From Anaerolineales bacterium (GTDB lineage Bacteria > Chloroflexota > Anaerolineae > Anaerolineales > Villigracilaceae): a DNA stretch of 64,000 nt. How positions within the stretch are numbered: position 1 is the stretch's first letter; the number at the start of each line of letters is the position of its first letter. Positions 24,974 to 34,423 of this stretch are shown one piece after another. The position numbers and the translations under genes are program-made. The notes beneath the pieces were generated by a model. That model saw nothing but the letters and a program-made list of their open reading frames with translations. It was not told the DNA's origin and did not search any database. Location of the stretch: NCBI GenBank assembly GCA_030583925.1, contig CP129482.1, positions 1,798,001 through 1,862,000 of the forward strand, given 5' to 3'.

Positions 24974-26335
24974 TTATCCCTTTCCGAACCAGCCGCGCTT
25001 TTTGTTGGGATTCGGCAGCAGCCCAACGCGCGACGCGCCTTCCCGCACGGCGGGCACGAAGTGTGCGGCAAAACCCAATAATGAATCTGCGAAGGGACCG
25101 AGTTCTTCCAGTTTCTCCTTCTTGTAGCGCCAGATCAGGATGTCCTCACGGCGGTCCGAGTTCACCGCCTGCGCCGCAAGACGCGGATCCACGATGGGCA
25201 AGATGCCGTTGGGGATAAGAGCCAGTTCGATCTTGTCCTCACTCAACGCCTGCTGAAGCATCTTGTGCGCCGACTTGAACCCGTCTCCCACCACCTGGTT
25301 GTAGCACAGCTTGACGCGACTCCCCACGAACTCATGCGCGCTGCCCTTGCCGACAACGCTTGCCAGGGAGTTGATCATCCTTGCGATCCAGCGGCGGGTT
25401 TCTGCCAGATCGGGAATTTCAGGTTTGATGACGATCGCAATACCTTCAGCGGCTTTTAGCGCGGCGCGGTGGACCACGTGGGCAGGATTGATTCCCACAT
25501 CCATGATGACCACTCCGCCTGCCGCAACCCCCGCTTCATACAAACCTTGTATTACTTCCGCAATCTTCGCTTCCTGTTGCAGGACTTCATCGCCGAGATC
25601 ATCAGTGATGAGTCCCGGCAAGACACGCAGGGTCGGTAAATTTTCCAACGGAGTAAAGGCATTGAGATAGGCCGCTCCCGAGGCCACATCGCTCATCACG
25701 CCTTTATTGGCTTTCGCGATCTCGCGCCGGAGCAAACCGATCATGGTCGTGTTGACGCGCTCCATCCGCATGTGATATTGCAATGCGCCGGCATTGCCGT
25801 CGGCATCCACGAGGTAAGTGGTAATCCCACTGAGGGCTAATGCCACCGCAAGATTGACTGCCACTGTTGTCTTACCTGTGCCGCCTTTCGGGGAGGTGAT
25901 GGCGATCTTCCTCACCGCCATCCCGGATTGGATGCGAGCCGACATATCGCTGCCCAGCACCGCGCGGCGATATTGGTCGTCTGCTGAAAGATTCCCGGCA
26001 TCGGCGCGGCGAAGTTCTTCGTACAGTTTATTGATGTCCACATCCGAGGGAGGATATGCAATGGAGGGCACACCCACTCCGTTCGCCCACGAAGACATGC
26101 CATCACCGACGCCTGCGATCACGAAGATCAACTTGCCGCGTTCCGCCGCCTTGACCAGACTTTCCGGCGAGACGGAGGATTCGGGTGAGACCACAACAAG
26201 AGCGCGGAAATCGAACAGGTCAATGTGCTGAGGTGTGAAGGCGGCGATCTGCGCAATGACCGAATGACCCTGCTCCGCCAGCTGCAGGTTCAGCCGCGAG
26301 GTCACGGTTCCTGCGCCAAGTAATAAGACCTGCAT
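24974..26335 (-). CDS. CpaE-like MinD/ParA-family ATPase
   Basis: Residues 1-120 resemble a degenerate receiver-like domain (MQVLLLGAGTVTSRLNLQLA). Residues from about 140 form a MinD/ParA-type ATPase with the deviant Walker A SPKGGTGKTT near 147-156 and VDADGNAGAL. This two-domain layout is that of CpaE/TadZ, which places the Tad pilus machine in the cell. The product has 453 residues. The start overlaps the CpaB-like stop by one base (TAATG). Confidence 0.85.
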   Translation of the reverse strand: MQVLLLGAGTVTSRLNLQLAEQGHSVIAQIAAFTPQHIDLFDFRALVVVSPESSVSPESLVKAAERGKLIFVIAGVGDGMSSWANGVGVPSIAYPPSDVDINKLYEELRRADAGNLSADDQYRRAVLGSDMSARIQSGMAVRKIAITSPKGGTGKTTVAVNLAVALALSGITTYLVDADGNAGALQYHMRMERVNTTMIGLLRREIAKANKGVMSDVASGAAYLNAFTPLENLPTLRVLPGLITDDLGDEVLQQEAKIAEVIQGLYEAGVAAGGVVIMDVGINPAHVVHRAALKAAEGIAIVIKPEIPDLAETRRWIARMINSLASVVGKGSAHEFVGSRVKLCYNQVVGDGFKSAHKMLQQALSEDKIELALIPNGILPIVDPRLAAQAVNSDRREDILIWRYKKEKLEELGPFADSLLGFAAHFVPAVREGASRVGLLPNPNKKRGWFGKG

Positions 26336-27252
26336 TACCGTCCTCCTCCCAGCGCTTCTTCGCGGTCCGATTTGAACAGGTCCTCGAAGTCCCAGTAGGT
26401 GAAGCCGGCCGTCGGCGTTTCATCGCCGCGCGCCATGAGCGAGACTACCAGGCGGTCTCCCTGTTGCAACGCAAGTGACAACACTTCGCGGCTTTCATTT
26501 GGAACGAGCAGGATCAGCATCTGCGGCTGGTCGAAGGTCATGAAGGCAGAGTCGGAGTTGCCTGCATCGGTCGAGTCGGTTTGAGGCGGCAATCCCTGAA
26601 CAGCGATCACGCGCACGCCCATCGGGAACAAATCCTTTGCCAGCGGCGGCAGTGCGCGGCTCAAGGCGTCTGCCTGTTCGATCTCCTGCGGCGCCGGCGT
26701 CCCTGTCGGCTCGACTCCATAACCGGGCTGAAGGATGATCTCGGGCATGGCCGTCGGCGTGGTCATCTGTTGCGGGCGGCTGGCGATCACGACGGTCACG
26801 CCGATCAGGTCGCCGGGCAGGAACGCCTCCGCGTCGGGTGCGATCAGGTTTGTCGCATCCAGCGGCAGAGGGAAAAGACTGTATCCGGGATATTGCGCGA
26901 GCGCCGCCGAGAGTCTTGTCCCTTCCGCGGCAGGGGCGAGGATCGAGGTACGAAAGATGGGTTGTCCGCTGAAGATGGGCTGTGCCAATATTCCTCCAAC
27001 AACTCCTGTGACTTCTTCCCCAGGAATGTACAGACTGGCGTTGTCATCCTGAAAGACCGTCTTGACGGCGAGATCATTCGGGGCAATGACATCCCCGATG
27101 TTCAAGTCACGCGTGGCAGAAAGTACGGAAATCGTGGGCGGTCTTTGCGCCGCGCCCAAAGCATTCAGGGCGATGAACGCCAGCAAAAAGACGGCGACCG
27201 ACACGCCGAGCACGATCACGTTGATGCCTGTCGAGGCGATTCGTTTAAGCAT
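26335..27252 (-). CDS. CpaB/RcpC-like SAF-domain protein
   Basis: The 305-residue protein has an N-terminal membrane helix (VIVLGVSVAVFLLAFIALNA) and a SAF domain (SVLSATRDLNIGDVIAPNDL, then GGILAQPIFSGQPIF), the layout of CpaB/RcpC from Tad pilus loci. These are periplasmic assembly factors. A Pro/Thr-rich stretch lies in the middle. The start has AGGAG eight bases upstream and overlaps the end of the previous gene by eight bases. Confidence 0.82.
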   Translation of the reverse strand: MLKRIASTGINVIVLGVSVAVFLLAFIALNALGAAQRPPTISVLSATRDLNIGDVIAPNDLAVKTVFQDDNASLYIPGEEVTGVVGGILAQPIFSGQPIFRTSILAPAAEGTRLSAALAQYPGYSLFPLPLDATNLIAPDAEAFLPGDLIGVTVVIASRPQQMTTPTAMPEIILQPGYGVEPTGTPAPQEIEQADALSRALPPLAKDLFPMGVRVIAVQGLPPQTDSTDAGNSDSAFMTFDQPQMLILLVPNESREVLSLALQQGDRLVVSLMARGDETPTAGFTYWDFEDLFKSDREEALGGGR

Positions 27253-27835
27253 TTGTGTTTCTCCTATCGTTGGAATTCCAGGACATGTTGCTCTGGTGGA
27301 ATGCCTGCCGCAGGGCAGGGGTTGCTTCGATCATTTCTTCGAGACGTTCCAGCGTCTGGCGCATGAGACCGTACAGGACCATCAGCACAAAATCGGTTTT
27401 CAAATGATTGGAAGTGAGTAACTGATCGTGCGCCTGAGCGACATTGCGAGCCACGTCCATCACTTCGGAATTTGCCAGGGCTTCCGCCGAAATGCGCGGC
27501 ATGTCTGGGAAACATCCCTGGATCAAGTCCGCCAATTCCTGTTGGATGTGTTGTGAAAAATCGGAAGCCTTCTGTGGGTGTTCCGCAACAACTTGAGTTG
27601 GCGGGTTGAGCAATTCAGCAACAGAAGTATTTGGGTTGGTTCGCAGTTGCTCCACTGCACGCGGCAGGCGCTTGAGGCCGGCTTGGATGGCTTCTGCCAA
27701 TCGCTCCTGCGCCTGCGGAGTCAAGGAGGCAACCGCTTCGACGTTGCGCAGGGAAACGTGCTCGCGGAGACCCTCAGGCAGTGACTCCAACATGCGCTGC
27801 CAGCGCTCCCGCTTGGACTGGTACGTCTCGCTCAT
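27245..27835 (-). CDS. Hypothetical helical protein, first gene of the Cpa unit
   Basis: The ATG at 27835 is the second of two in-frame ATGs after the conserved element at 27841-27882; the first overlaps the putative -10. The 196-residue product is almost entirely helical and polar (LPEGLREHVSLRNVEAVASL, LAEAIQAGLKRLPRAVEQLR) with no membrane segment and no recognised family. It heads the unit that continues into cpaB-, cpaE- and cpaF-like genes. There is no ribosome binding site, which fits a leaderless message. Confidence 0.65.
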   Translation of the reverse strand: MSETYQSKRERWQRMLESLPEGLREHVSLRNVEAVASLTPQAQERLAEAIQAGLKRLPRAVEQLRTNPNTSVAELLNPPTQVVAEHPQKASDFSQHIQQELADLIQGCFPDMPRISAEALANSEVMDVARNVAQAHDQLLTSNHLKTDFVLMVLYGLMRQTLERLEEMIEATPALRQAFHQSNMSWNSNDRRNTNA

Positions 27836-27840
27836 GCGCC

Positions 27841-27882
27841 GCATGATACAAAAGCATGTCGGCAGGTGTGGCGTCTGTGTCG
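27841..27882 (-). promoter_or_regulatory. Conserved upstream element, copy 2
   Basis: Minus strand: CGACAC (27882-27877), 23 bases, TTTTGTATCATGC (27853-27841), followed by GGCGC and the ATG at 27835. The inner 23 bases hold a second CGACA that is shared with copy 1. Same block spacing as the copies at 22670 and 28906. Confidence 0.65.
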
Positions 27883-27900
27883 TTAGGTGTATCGGCTGGC

Positions 27901-28821
27901 TTATCTCGCCTCTGCGAAGATCTGAATGGATTCGAGATAAAACTGCTTCTCCCCGCCGTCCTGATATTTCAATTCCATCGTTGGACCGATCTCCCACCAG
28001 CGGCGGGATTTGTGCAATACCCATGCGTTGTCGCTCCAGACGTGGACCTCCATCGGCCCAAAAGGCGGCACGGGAATCTGGCAATGGATGTTTCCATCAA
28101 CCTTCACGATACCCACCCACTCCGTCCGGCTGATCCAGCGCAAACGGATCTCGTATTCATGCAAGGCGTGCGCGTCCACGTCGAGAGAAGCGACTTCCAC
28201 GGGCATCCAATTCAGAGCGAGATAACACAGCGCGCCATTGACGCCCTGGATGGACGACTCTCGCCCGGCGACTGCGAAACCAAACATATCGAAGGGCTTT
28301 ACGAACATCCCATCCTCCTGAAGCGTCCCATGAGGCTGGAAGATCACGCCGGCGGTGCCGTAAAAATTCTCACTGACTTTGGAGGAGAACTTCAACACTA
28401 CGTCGCTCGAAGGCGTCGGGCGAAAACCGCTCCCGCCGATGAGGGTTACATTGTTGTATTGACCCGCGGCGGGTTTCTGCATCGGGTCGGAGTTTTCCTC
28501 GTGGAAATCCGGATCGGGAAAGTGATGGATAGTGAGTCCATGATCGAATGTCATGGAGGCGGCGTGCCAGGCACTTTCCTGTGAAACCTGCCCGCCGCCG
28601 TTGATGATGGAGAATTTCCAGAAGCTCGGGGATAACTCCCCATCGAATTTGTCCTCCAGCAGTTCCGGGTTCTGATATTCATCCGACCCATTCGCCGCCT
28701 GCTTTTCAAGCTGGTTCGATTCATTTCGTATTGCCCAAAAAGAATACAGCTTGCGGTAGTTCAATCCGATCAACACGAGCAAAACAATGATAGGGAGGAA
28801 CAAGATGTAGATCGTTTTCAT
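27901..28821 (-). CDS. Membrane-anchored beta-sandwich (lectin/glucanase-like) protein
   Basis: The ATG at 28821 gives 306 residues starting with a membrane anchor (IYILFLPIIVLLVLIGLNY); the longer frame to 29001 would cross the promoter-like element and has no start signal. After the anchor the protein is beta-rich (LLEDKFDGELSPSFWKFSII, EYEIRLRWISRTEWVGIVKV), a pattern like concanavalin A-like lectin/glucanase folds. It may bind cell-wall glycans at the site of transfer. Catalytic residues of glycoside hydrolases were not identified. Confidence 0.65.
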   Translation of the reverse strand: MKTIYILFLPIIVLLVLIGLNYRKLYSFWAIRNESNQLEKQAANGSDEYQNPELLEDKFDGELSPSFWKFSIINGGGQVSQESAWHAASMTFDHGLTIHHFPDPDFHEENSDPMQKPAAGQYNNVTLIGGSGFRPTPSSDVVLKFSSKVSENFYGTAGVIFQPHGTLQEDGMFVKPFDMFGFAVAGRESSIQGVNGALCYLALNWMPVEVASLDVDAHALHEYEIRLRWISRTEWVGIVKVDGNIHCQIPVPPFGPMEVHVWSDNAWVLHKSRRWWEIGPTMELKYQDGGEKQFYLESIQIFAEAR

Positions 28822-28905
28822 GTCAATTTCTCGACGAATCCTTCCGGTGGAGATGTTCGCGGGTGCTTCAATAACCTTTCGGAGCTGGTTTCCCGCGTGC
28901 AAGGC

Positions 28906-28947
28906 GCATGATACAAAAGTGTGTCGGGAGGTATGAGGATAGTGTCG
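28906..28947 (-). promoter_or_regulatory. Conserved upstream element, copy 1
   Basis: Minus strand: CGACAC (28947-28942), 23 bases containing a second CGACA, then TTTTGTATCATGC (28918-28906). The next gene starts 85 bases downstream at 28821, so here the message has a leader. Identical block spacing to the other two copies. Confidence 0.65.
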
Positions 28948-29278
28948 GAAAGTACGACGGTTGAATTTCCCGCCGCTTAATTGCTCAAGAAGAAGCTTCA
29001 CACAAAGCGGAACTAAACTAAGAATTGATATTGACAGAAATAAATCGGGAGCACCTCTTTCAATTGCGATTTTACGGATACCTGCCTACCGGATAAAAAA
29101 CGTAGTTGTGGAATTCCTTTCAACAATAATTTCGTGCTATACTTATTTTCGTCAAAGTCGAATTATTAATGCAATTAGCATTGTCGTAGTTGTAGAAAAA
29201 CGGGCCCTTGGCAGAAAAATTTGTCATTTCAAATCCGATTGACATGCCTCATACTTATGTCTGGATGGTGGTCAGCAT
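28948..29278. other. Divergent intergenic region between transfer operon and Hachiman-like pair
   Basis: The 331 bases become A+T-rich towards the right. A TTGACA at about 29029 and a TATACT near 29139 are present but not at promoter spacing from each other. No gene was found. The region marks the boundary between the G+C-richer transfer operon and the A+T-richer cargo. Confidence 0.5.
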
Positions 29279-30103
29279 ATGCTCAACGCATCCCAATTTA
29301 CGAAAATAGATCACTCAGAGCCAAACATCAATCGTGTTGACTTCCATGCGACAGACTCAATTGACCAATACCAGTTAGGGGAAGGATTCGCAGAATATCT
29401 CAAAACACAACGTCTGTATCCCGATGAAATCAACGAGTGGGACAAAGCTATTTCAAAAAGAGATAAGTTAAACCCTTTATTACAACGAAAGGTGGTCCTC
29501 GCGTTAGCAGAAGGGGTTCTTAAAGACGACCTAAAAACCATTGATGAAGATGCATTGACCGGTACCTGTGGTCAGTTGATTTTTCATTGGATCAGAGCCC
29601 AGTTTTACGGTAATGAAATATTGTACCGATACCCCGAATTGCTGACTGATTCGTCAAAAAGGCAAGGAATTGATTATTTTGAGATAATTGGAAATCCCCA
29701 TGATGAAAGCACTCTTTGTTTCGTAATATGGGAAGTGAAGGCGACAGATTCCGACGTATCAACACGTACGAACGAGATTTATAAGATGCATCGAAGAAGG
29801 AGTCTACGCTTACTTCGAGGCCTAGGACTGCAAATTAGCCTTCAATATCCAGAGACAACTGTTTTGGGCAGGTTTGCCAGGCAACTGCTAGATCATTGGA
29901 TTGCGAACAACTCATGCAAACGCCTGGGTGGGGCAGTGGTAGTCGATGAAAGGAACTTCCCCGTTCATGCATTCAAAACTTTTCATCAGCAGTTTCCTGA
30001 ATTGCGATCAGCATCCTGCAGGCAGGTGATACTGATAGGAATCCCGGAGTTCGCAACAATGAGGAGACATTTGTGGACGTACCTACAATCTCAGATGTCA
30101 TAA
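29279..30103 (+). CDS. DUF1837/HamA-like nuclease
   Basis: The 274-residue protein resembles HamA/AbpA (DUF1837), the nuclease partner of a helicase in Hachiman and AbpAB defence. The likely PD-(D/E)xK core is visible as GIDYFEIIGNPHDE followed by FVIWEVKATD, with an upstream helix-rich part (LTGTCGQLIFHWIRAQFYG). The helicase gene starts inside its 3' end, overlapping by 31 bases, so the two are translated together. The function proposed is DNA cleavage kept in check by the helicase until phage or damaged DNA is sensed. The family call comes from memory of motif and context. Confidence 0.62.
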   Translation: MLNASQFTKIDHSEPNINRVDFHATDSIDQYQLGEGFAEYLKTQRLYPDEINEWDKAISKRDKLNPLLQRKVVLALAEGVLKDDLKTIDEDALTGTCGQLIFHWIRAQFYGNEILYRYPELLTDSSKRQGIDYFEIIGNPHDESTLCFVIWEVKATDSDVSTRTNEIYKMHRRRSLRLLRGLGLQISLQYPETTVLGRFARQLLDHWIANNSCKRLGGAVVVDERNFPVHAFKTFHQQFPELRSASCRQVILIGIPEFATMRRHLWTYLQSQMS

Positions 30104-33100
30104 ACGGTGATGGGTTTACACAAGTTTTACAGGGATCGCCCTTTGCTGATAAAGCCGAGCGAATACGATCTACATTACGAGAGATTCACCACCAGGTCCT
30201 CGAACAGAGGTTAGCTGGATCGCGGTCTGGTCCAACTGTAGATTTTTCAATACTCGAAGAGACAGCCTACTATTTGTCAGGCGTAACAATCACCCCAGGG
30301 AGAAACAATACAATTCCGCCTGGATTGCAGTCGCAGATGCTGGCAGTCGCTGCATTAATTTTTGAATACCTGGGGGATTCTGCAAGTCAACCAGATGAAT
30401 CATCTCAACTTGACGAGAGCAATATTTACTATCTGGACGCATGTATTTGTAACACTTTAGGTTTGTTCGAGGCGAATAGTATCGCAATCTCTCGAAGACA
30501 CCTACTGGAACAGGACAACTTCAACTCTTTTGTAAAAAACCTATCCAGCTCCCTAAAGCCTAACGATTGCCTCCAGATTATCTATTACTGGTTGGCCCGG
30601 GAAATTCCATCTATTTGGGCACAAAGGCGCGGATTAGAAAATGCGATACAAATCACACAATCTGATCTAGCAACTGCGTTAGAAGAAAACAGAATGTCTC
30701 GTTACTCTTATGGGGAGATGATGTTTTGGCTCTCATTAGTTCAAGGTATTGTTTTGCACTCCCGGTTCTTCCAGTTTGGCAAGGATGAGTATCTTAATTC
30801 TGCCACTCGACATTTTTCCCATGCAATTAACCAATCCAGGACGCTAAACAACCCTCCTCTTGTTTGGACTGCATTCGCGCTTCAAAAGTGCGGTGAGGGC
30901 ATGAGCCTTAATTCCATTTGGAGAAAGCTTTCAAATATCTGTCCGGAAAAGTATCTTCGCCGATTAGTGACTTCGTCGCCGCCAGTGCTTGAGTTGTGGT
31001 CATCCCAAATTGCAGCGCTAGAAGCAAAACTTGATCCCACGGAAATTAATGAATCGGAAACTCTCGAAGGAGGAATTCTTGATCCGAGAATTAATCGAGT
31101 TGCCATTAGCATGCCGACCAGTGCAGGCAAGACATTAATTGCTGAACTCGCGATCATCAAAACCCTTTTCCCTGATCGAAATCAATCAAAACCAGTTCCT
31201 AAAGCGACATGTATATACGTTGTGCCAAGTTTGGCATTAGCCAACCAGATAGAGTCCAAATTGTCGACGAGGCTATTACCACTTGGAATACGCGCAACAG
31301 CAATTCTTGGTGGTTATGATACAGCCTTCTTGGACGAAGCTTTGTTTGCTCGAACACGAGTTGCGGTAATCACACCCGAAAAATTAGATATGCTGGTGCG
31401 GCAGGATCACCCATTCATTCAGCAATGCAAATTGATTGTCTTTGATGAGGTGCATAAATTGGATAACATTGGCCGCGGGTTTACATTGGAGATGCTAATC
31501 ACCTGGCTAAAAGATTTTCATCCCAACATCAAAACATCAAAACTGATCTTCATATCAGCTGTTATGCAAAACATCTTTCAAATCAAGGCGTGGATTCAAC
31601 CCGCACAACAATCGCCATTAAACTTACCTGCCTTAGCTATTTCGGAAGACTGGCAACCAACACGACAGACCAAAGGCATATTTGAGGTTGATAAAAATGA
31701 CCTGATCGAAAAGATCGAAGATCCACAGCGACCGCTCGTAGAATACTGGTACGGTGGTCATTTGGCCTACGTAAATAATCGTAGCGATCTCTCCCGACCA
31801 CGCCAGATAAGGAGGTTAATAAGTGTAAAAGAGGTATATCGCAAGGTGACTAGGAGACAATCCAGGAGACAAGAACTTGAGCGAGAAAGTAGCTTATCCT
31901 TCGGTGTAGAGGAGATAGCTGCAGAGCTTGCTAAAAAGTATGCAACAGCAAGATTTGATCCGGTACTTGTGTTTTTCATGTCGCGAACAGAGACCCGCAC
32001 TTTCTGCAATTATCTGTCACGAGAAGACTTTTCTCCAAGAAATCTTGGGCAAACCGAAAAGTCGCAATTTCAGGAATTTGTTGAATATATTCGTGAAAAA
32101 CTAGGAGATGAACATCCACTGGCTATGTATGTAACCAGGGGCATAGCTTATCATCACAGTTGGCTCCCAAAAGATGTCCGGGGAGAAATCGAGTATGCAT
32201 TTTCCAGAGGCTGGATTCGCATCCTCGCTAGCACGACAACACTAATCGATGGTGTGAACTTTCCGATCTCAACTTTTATCTTGGCGAATTTCGAAACCGT
32301 TATTGGGACACAGAATTCCAGACCTATAGTGTGGAGACTGGAAAAGAAAGACTTCCAAAATATGATTGGTCGGGCAGGACGAGCAGTTTTTGATACAGAG
32401 GGCCAAATCATATTCATAATTCCATCCCGTCCAATTATAAGGGACTTCGCTTGGCAAGACTATATATTCACTCGCTCCGATGATCCAGAACGATGGATCT
32501 TGAGTTCTCTTAGCCGAGAGGATTTTCGTGCAGAGATCCTCCGAGATATGCTGGATGCAATGGAAAATCCAGACATATCACAATCTGGTCTCAATGTGGA
32601 CCTTGAAAACCTCCAAACGACCTATGGTCCTGGCTCTCGAGAAATTGGCGACACGATTCTAAGGCTACAAGCATTCTTATTAGCGTTAATGGATCAAGAT
32701 ATCCTTGAGCCAGATAATATTGAAACGGTCATTCGATTTTTCCGTCGAACACTATTTGGTCATCAGCAGCCAACAGCTGAATTGTTCAACCTAATAACTC
32801 ACTTTACAGAGATTACTGGCAAGTCAATCACGACTGCAGAGCCAGACAAGAAACGGAGAAATCTCTACAGCAAGATTGGCCTTGGGTTCTCATCATGCCA
32901 AGCATTGTATAACCGCGCTAACGAATACTGGATGACAGAGGGAAAGTTCAATTTCTCGCAGGAAATGCAACTTCTTACTACTGAGTTTCTTGAGACGATC
33001 GGCGATTTTGCTCTATCATTAACTGAGGTTAGACCGGATATTGTTCGGATACCACATACGAGACCTGCGCGTCAATTAGATCTTCCGCATGGCCAGATAC

Positions 33101-33921
33101 TCAGCGATTGGATTGTCCAGCAAATTCCGCTAGCAGAAATTCGACGTAGGTATTTTGGTGAAATTAGAGATCTAGGAGAAAGTGCCGAAGCCTGCGTAAA
33201 TTATCTGAGAGACGCATTTGAGTATAAAGCGCCTTGGGTGTTGAGTGCATTTTACCTGTTCGTAGCCAAAATTGCCCAAACCGAGGTAGGTGACTTCGAA
33301 AGCTCCTCCCTTGGCCAACAGCTAGCCATGCTTCCTGCATACGCAAAATTCGGTGTTAATACTCCCTCTGCTGCCTTCTTTTCAATGATTGGTATCCACT
33401 CTCGTGAAGTAGCGATTCTTATAGCAAACCACTACAACACGGAGAATCCCACAAGATTACTTGACTTTTCTCGTATGCTCGAATGGATACTCGCACTTGA
33501 TGCCGAACAGGTATCTGAATGGTTCGAAATTGATTTAGGAGGAGATCGCGCTGGGTATGTTCCACGCCTATTCCGCATCTTGGATTCAATCCGTATTCGG
33601 GAACAGACATTGAGTGATATAGCCCCATTGGATTTGGATGTAGCGGGATGGAAATACTATCAGGGTCCAAATGTTATTTCGCGGCTACAACAAGGCGATG
33701 AAATCAATCTAAGACCTGATCCGCTAAATCCTTGGGACAGTTATGCTGTGGAGGTTTTTGACAAGAGTGGTAATAAGCTCGGATTCATTCCAAGATCACT
33801 TAGTCGCGCAGTCCACAATCACCTACTAAGTGAAATACCTTGTAAATGCTGGATCTCATCAATTGATGCTACATCTGGAGCAAACCCTGTCAAAATTAGA
33901 ATTGAAGTATCGGAAATGTGA
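30073..33921 (+). CDS. HamB-like DEVH helicase with C-terminal HIRAN-like domain
   Basis: The GTG start at 30073 has AGGAG six bases upstream. The 1,282-residue protein has a helical N-terminal region of about 340 residues, a superfamily 2 Ski2-like core with Walker A MPTSAGKT near 348, FDEVHKL near 457 and motif VI MIGRAGRA near 765, a long helical region, and a last 90 residues that look like a HIRAN domain (INLRPDPLNPWDSYAVEVF, GNKLGFIPRSLSRAV). HIRAN domains bind DNA ends in HLTF/Rad5 proteins. Hachiman HamB proteins are usually shorter. It partners with the overlapping nuclease gene. No close paralogue is in the window. Confidence 0.72.
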   Translation: MDVPTISDVINGDGFTQVLQGSPFADKAERIRSTLREIHHQVLEQRLAGSRSGPTVDFSILEETAYYLSGVTITPGRNNTIPPGLQSQMLAVAALIFEYLGDSASQPDESSQLDESNIYYLDACICNTLGLFEANSIAISRRHLLEQDNFNSFVKNLSSSLKPNDCLQIIYYWLAREIPSIWAQRRGLENAIQITQSDLATALEENRMSRYSYGEMMFWLSLVQGIVLHSRFFQFGKDEYLNSATRHFSHAINQSRTLNNPPLVWTAFALQKCGEGMSLNSIWRKLSNICPEKYLRRLVTSSPPVLELWSSQIAALEAKLDPTEINESETLEGGILDPRINRVAISMPTSAGKTLIAELAIIKTLFPDRNQSKPVPKATCIYVVPSLALANQIESKLSTRLLPLGIRATAILGGYDTAFLDEALFARTRVAVITPEKLDMLVRQDHPFIQQCKLIVFDEVHKLDNIGRGFTLEMLITWLKDFHPNIKTSKLIFISAVMQNIFQIKAWIQPAQQSPLNLPALAISEDWQPTRQTKGIFEVDKNDLIEKIEDPQRPLVEYWYGGHLAYVNNRSDLSRPRQIRRLISVKEVYRKVTRRQSRRQELERESSLSFGVEEIAAELAKKYATARFDPVLVFFMSRTETRTFCNYLSREDFSPRNLGQTEKSQFQEFVEYIREKLGDEHPLAMYVTRGIAYHHSWLPKDVRGEIEYAFSRGWIRILASTTTLIDGVNFPISTFILANFETVIGTQNSRPIVWRLEKKDFQNMIGRAGRAVFDTEGQIIFIIPSRPIIRDFAWQDYIFTRSDDPERWILSSLSREDFRAEILRDMLDAMENPDISQSGLNVDLENLQTTYGPGSREIGDTILRLQAFLLALMDQDILEPDNIETVIRFFRRTLFGHQQPTAELFNLITHFTEITGKSITTAEPDKKRRNLYSKIGLGFSSCQALYNRANEYWMTEGKFNFSQEMQLLTTEFLETIGDFALSLTEVRPDIVRIPHTRPARQLDLPHGQILSDWIVQQIPLAEIRRRYFGEIRDLGESAEACVNYLRDAFEYKAPWVLSAFYLFVAKIAQTEVGDFESSSLGQQLAMLPAYAKFGVNTPSAAFFSMIGIHSREVAILIANHYNTENPTRLLDFSRMLEWILALDAEQVSEWFEIDLGGDRAGYVPRLFRILDSIRIREQTLSDIAPLDLDVAGWKYYQGPNVISRLQQGDEINLRPDPLNPWDSYAVEVFDKSGNKLGFIPRSLSRAVHNHLLSEIPCKCWISSIDATSGANPVKIRIEVSEM

Positions 33922-34423
33922 GGTTAAGTGGCATAATTTTGTTGTGTCTGGATTTATGCAGCATGTGTTCTCATGACCAAGCTCCGCCGATCCATTGATT
34001 GATACCAGGTAGTCGCGGTAGTAGCACATTGAATCCTTACTGCGTATCACAGGACCCAAAGACATTTCGATTGGGAGGCATCGGGTGGTCCACCCGTAGG
34101 TAAGAGGGGTGTAAAAATAGGTCACATAAGATGGATTAAGTCATTTCTGCCGCCTACGTGCTTTGACAAATTCCCACGCATCCATATAATCCGCATCGTT
34201 CCTACTTTCCACAATCCATCCCCTCTCCCAAGAAGCCTGGCAATCGCCGGGCTTCTACCGTTGTCTCACACCCCCATCTTCCTGCACACGAAAGGAAACC
34301 ATATTCACGAATTCAAGAACCAAAACAATTCCATCTCTCCATCAAAGTCAACAAGCAGCGAGCATACTGGATCAAACTGCCTGAATCACAAGAACAAATC
34401 ATGAACCGATGGGAAGCAGGAAC
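33922..34423. other. Gap after the helicase; possible remnant of a small gene
   Basis: About 500 bases without a proper gene. A hairpin lies at 34231-34256 (AGAAGCCTGG with CCGGGCTTCT). After it, a plus-strand frame with AAAGGAAA upstream but no start codon reads FHLSIKVNKQRAYWIKLPES and on to TGA at 34425-34427, where it overlaps the next ATG as ATGA. This looks like the tail of a small mobile-element gene whose start is lost or mis-sequenced. The rest of the gap shows nothing I can name. Confidence 0.4.

Noticed and set aside
29029..29145. TTGACA at about 29029 and TATACT near 29139 as a promoter
   Set aside because: The two boxes are about 100 bases apart, and neither has a partner at 16-18 bases spacing.
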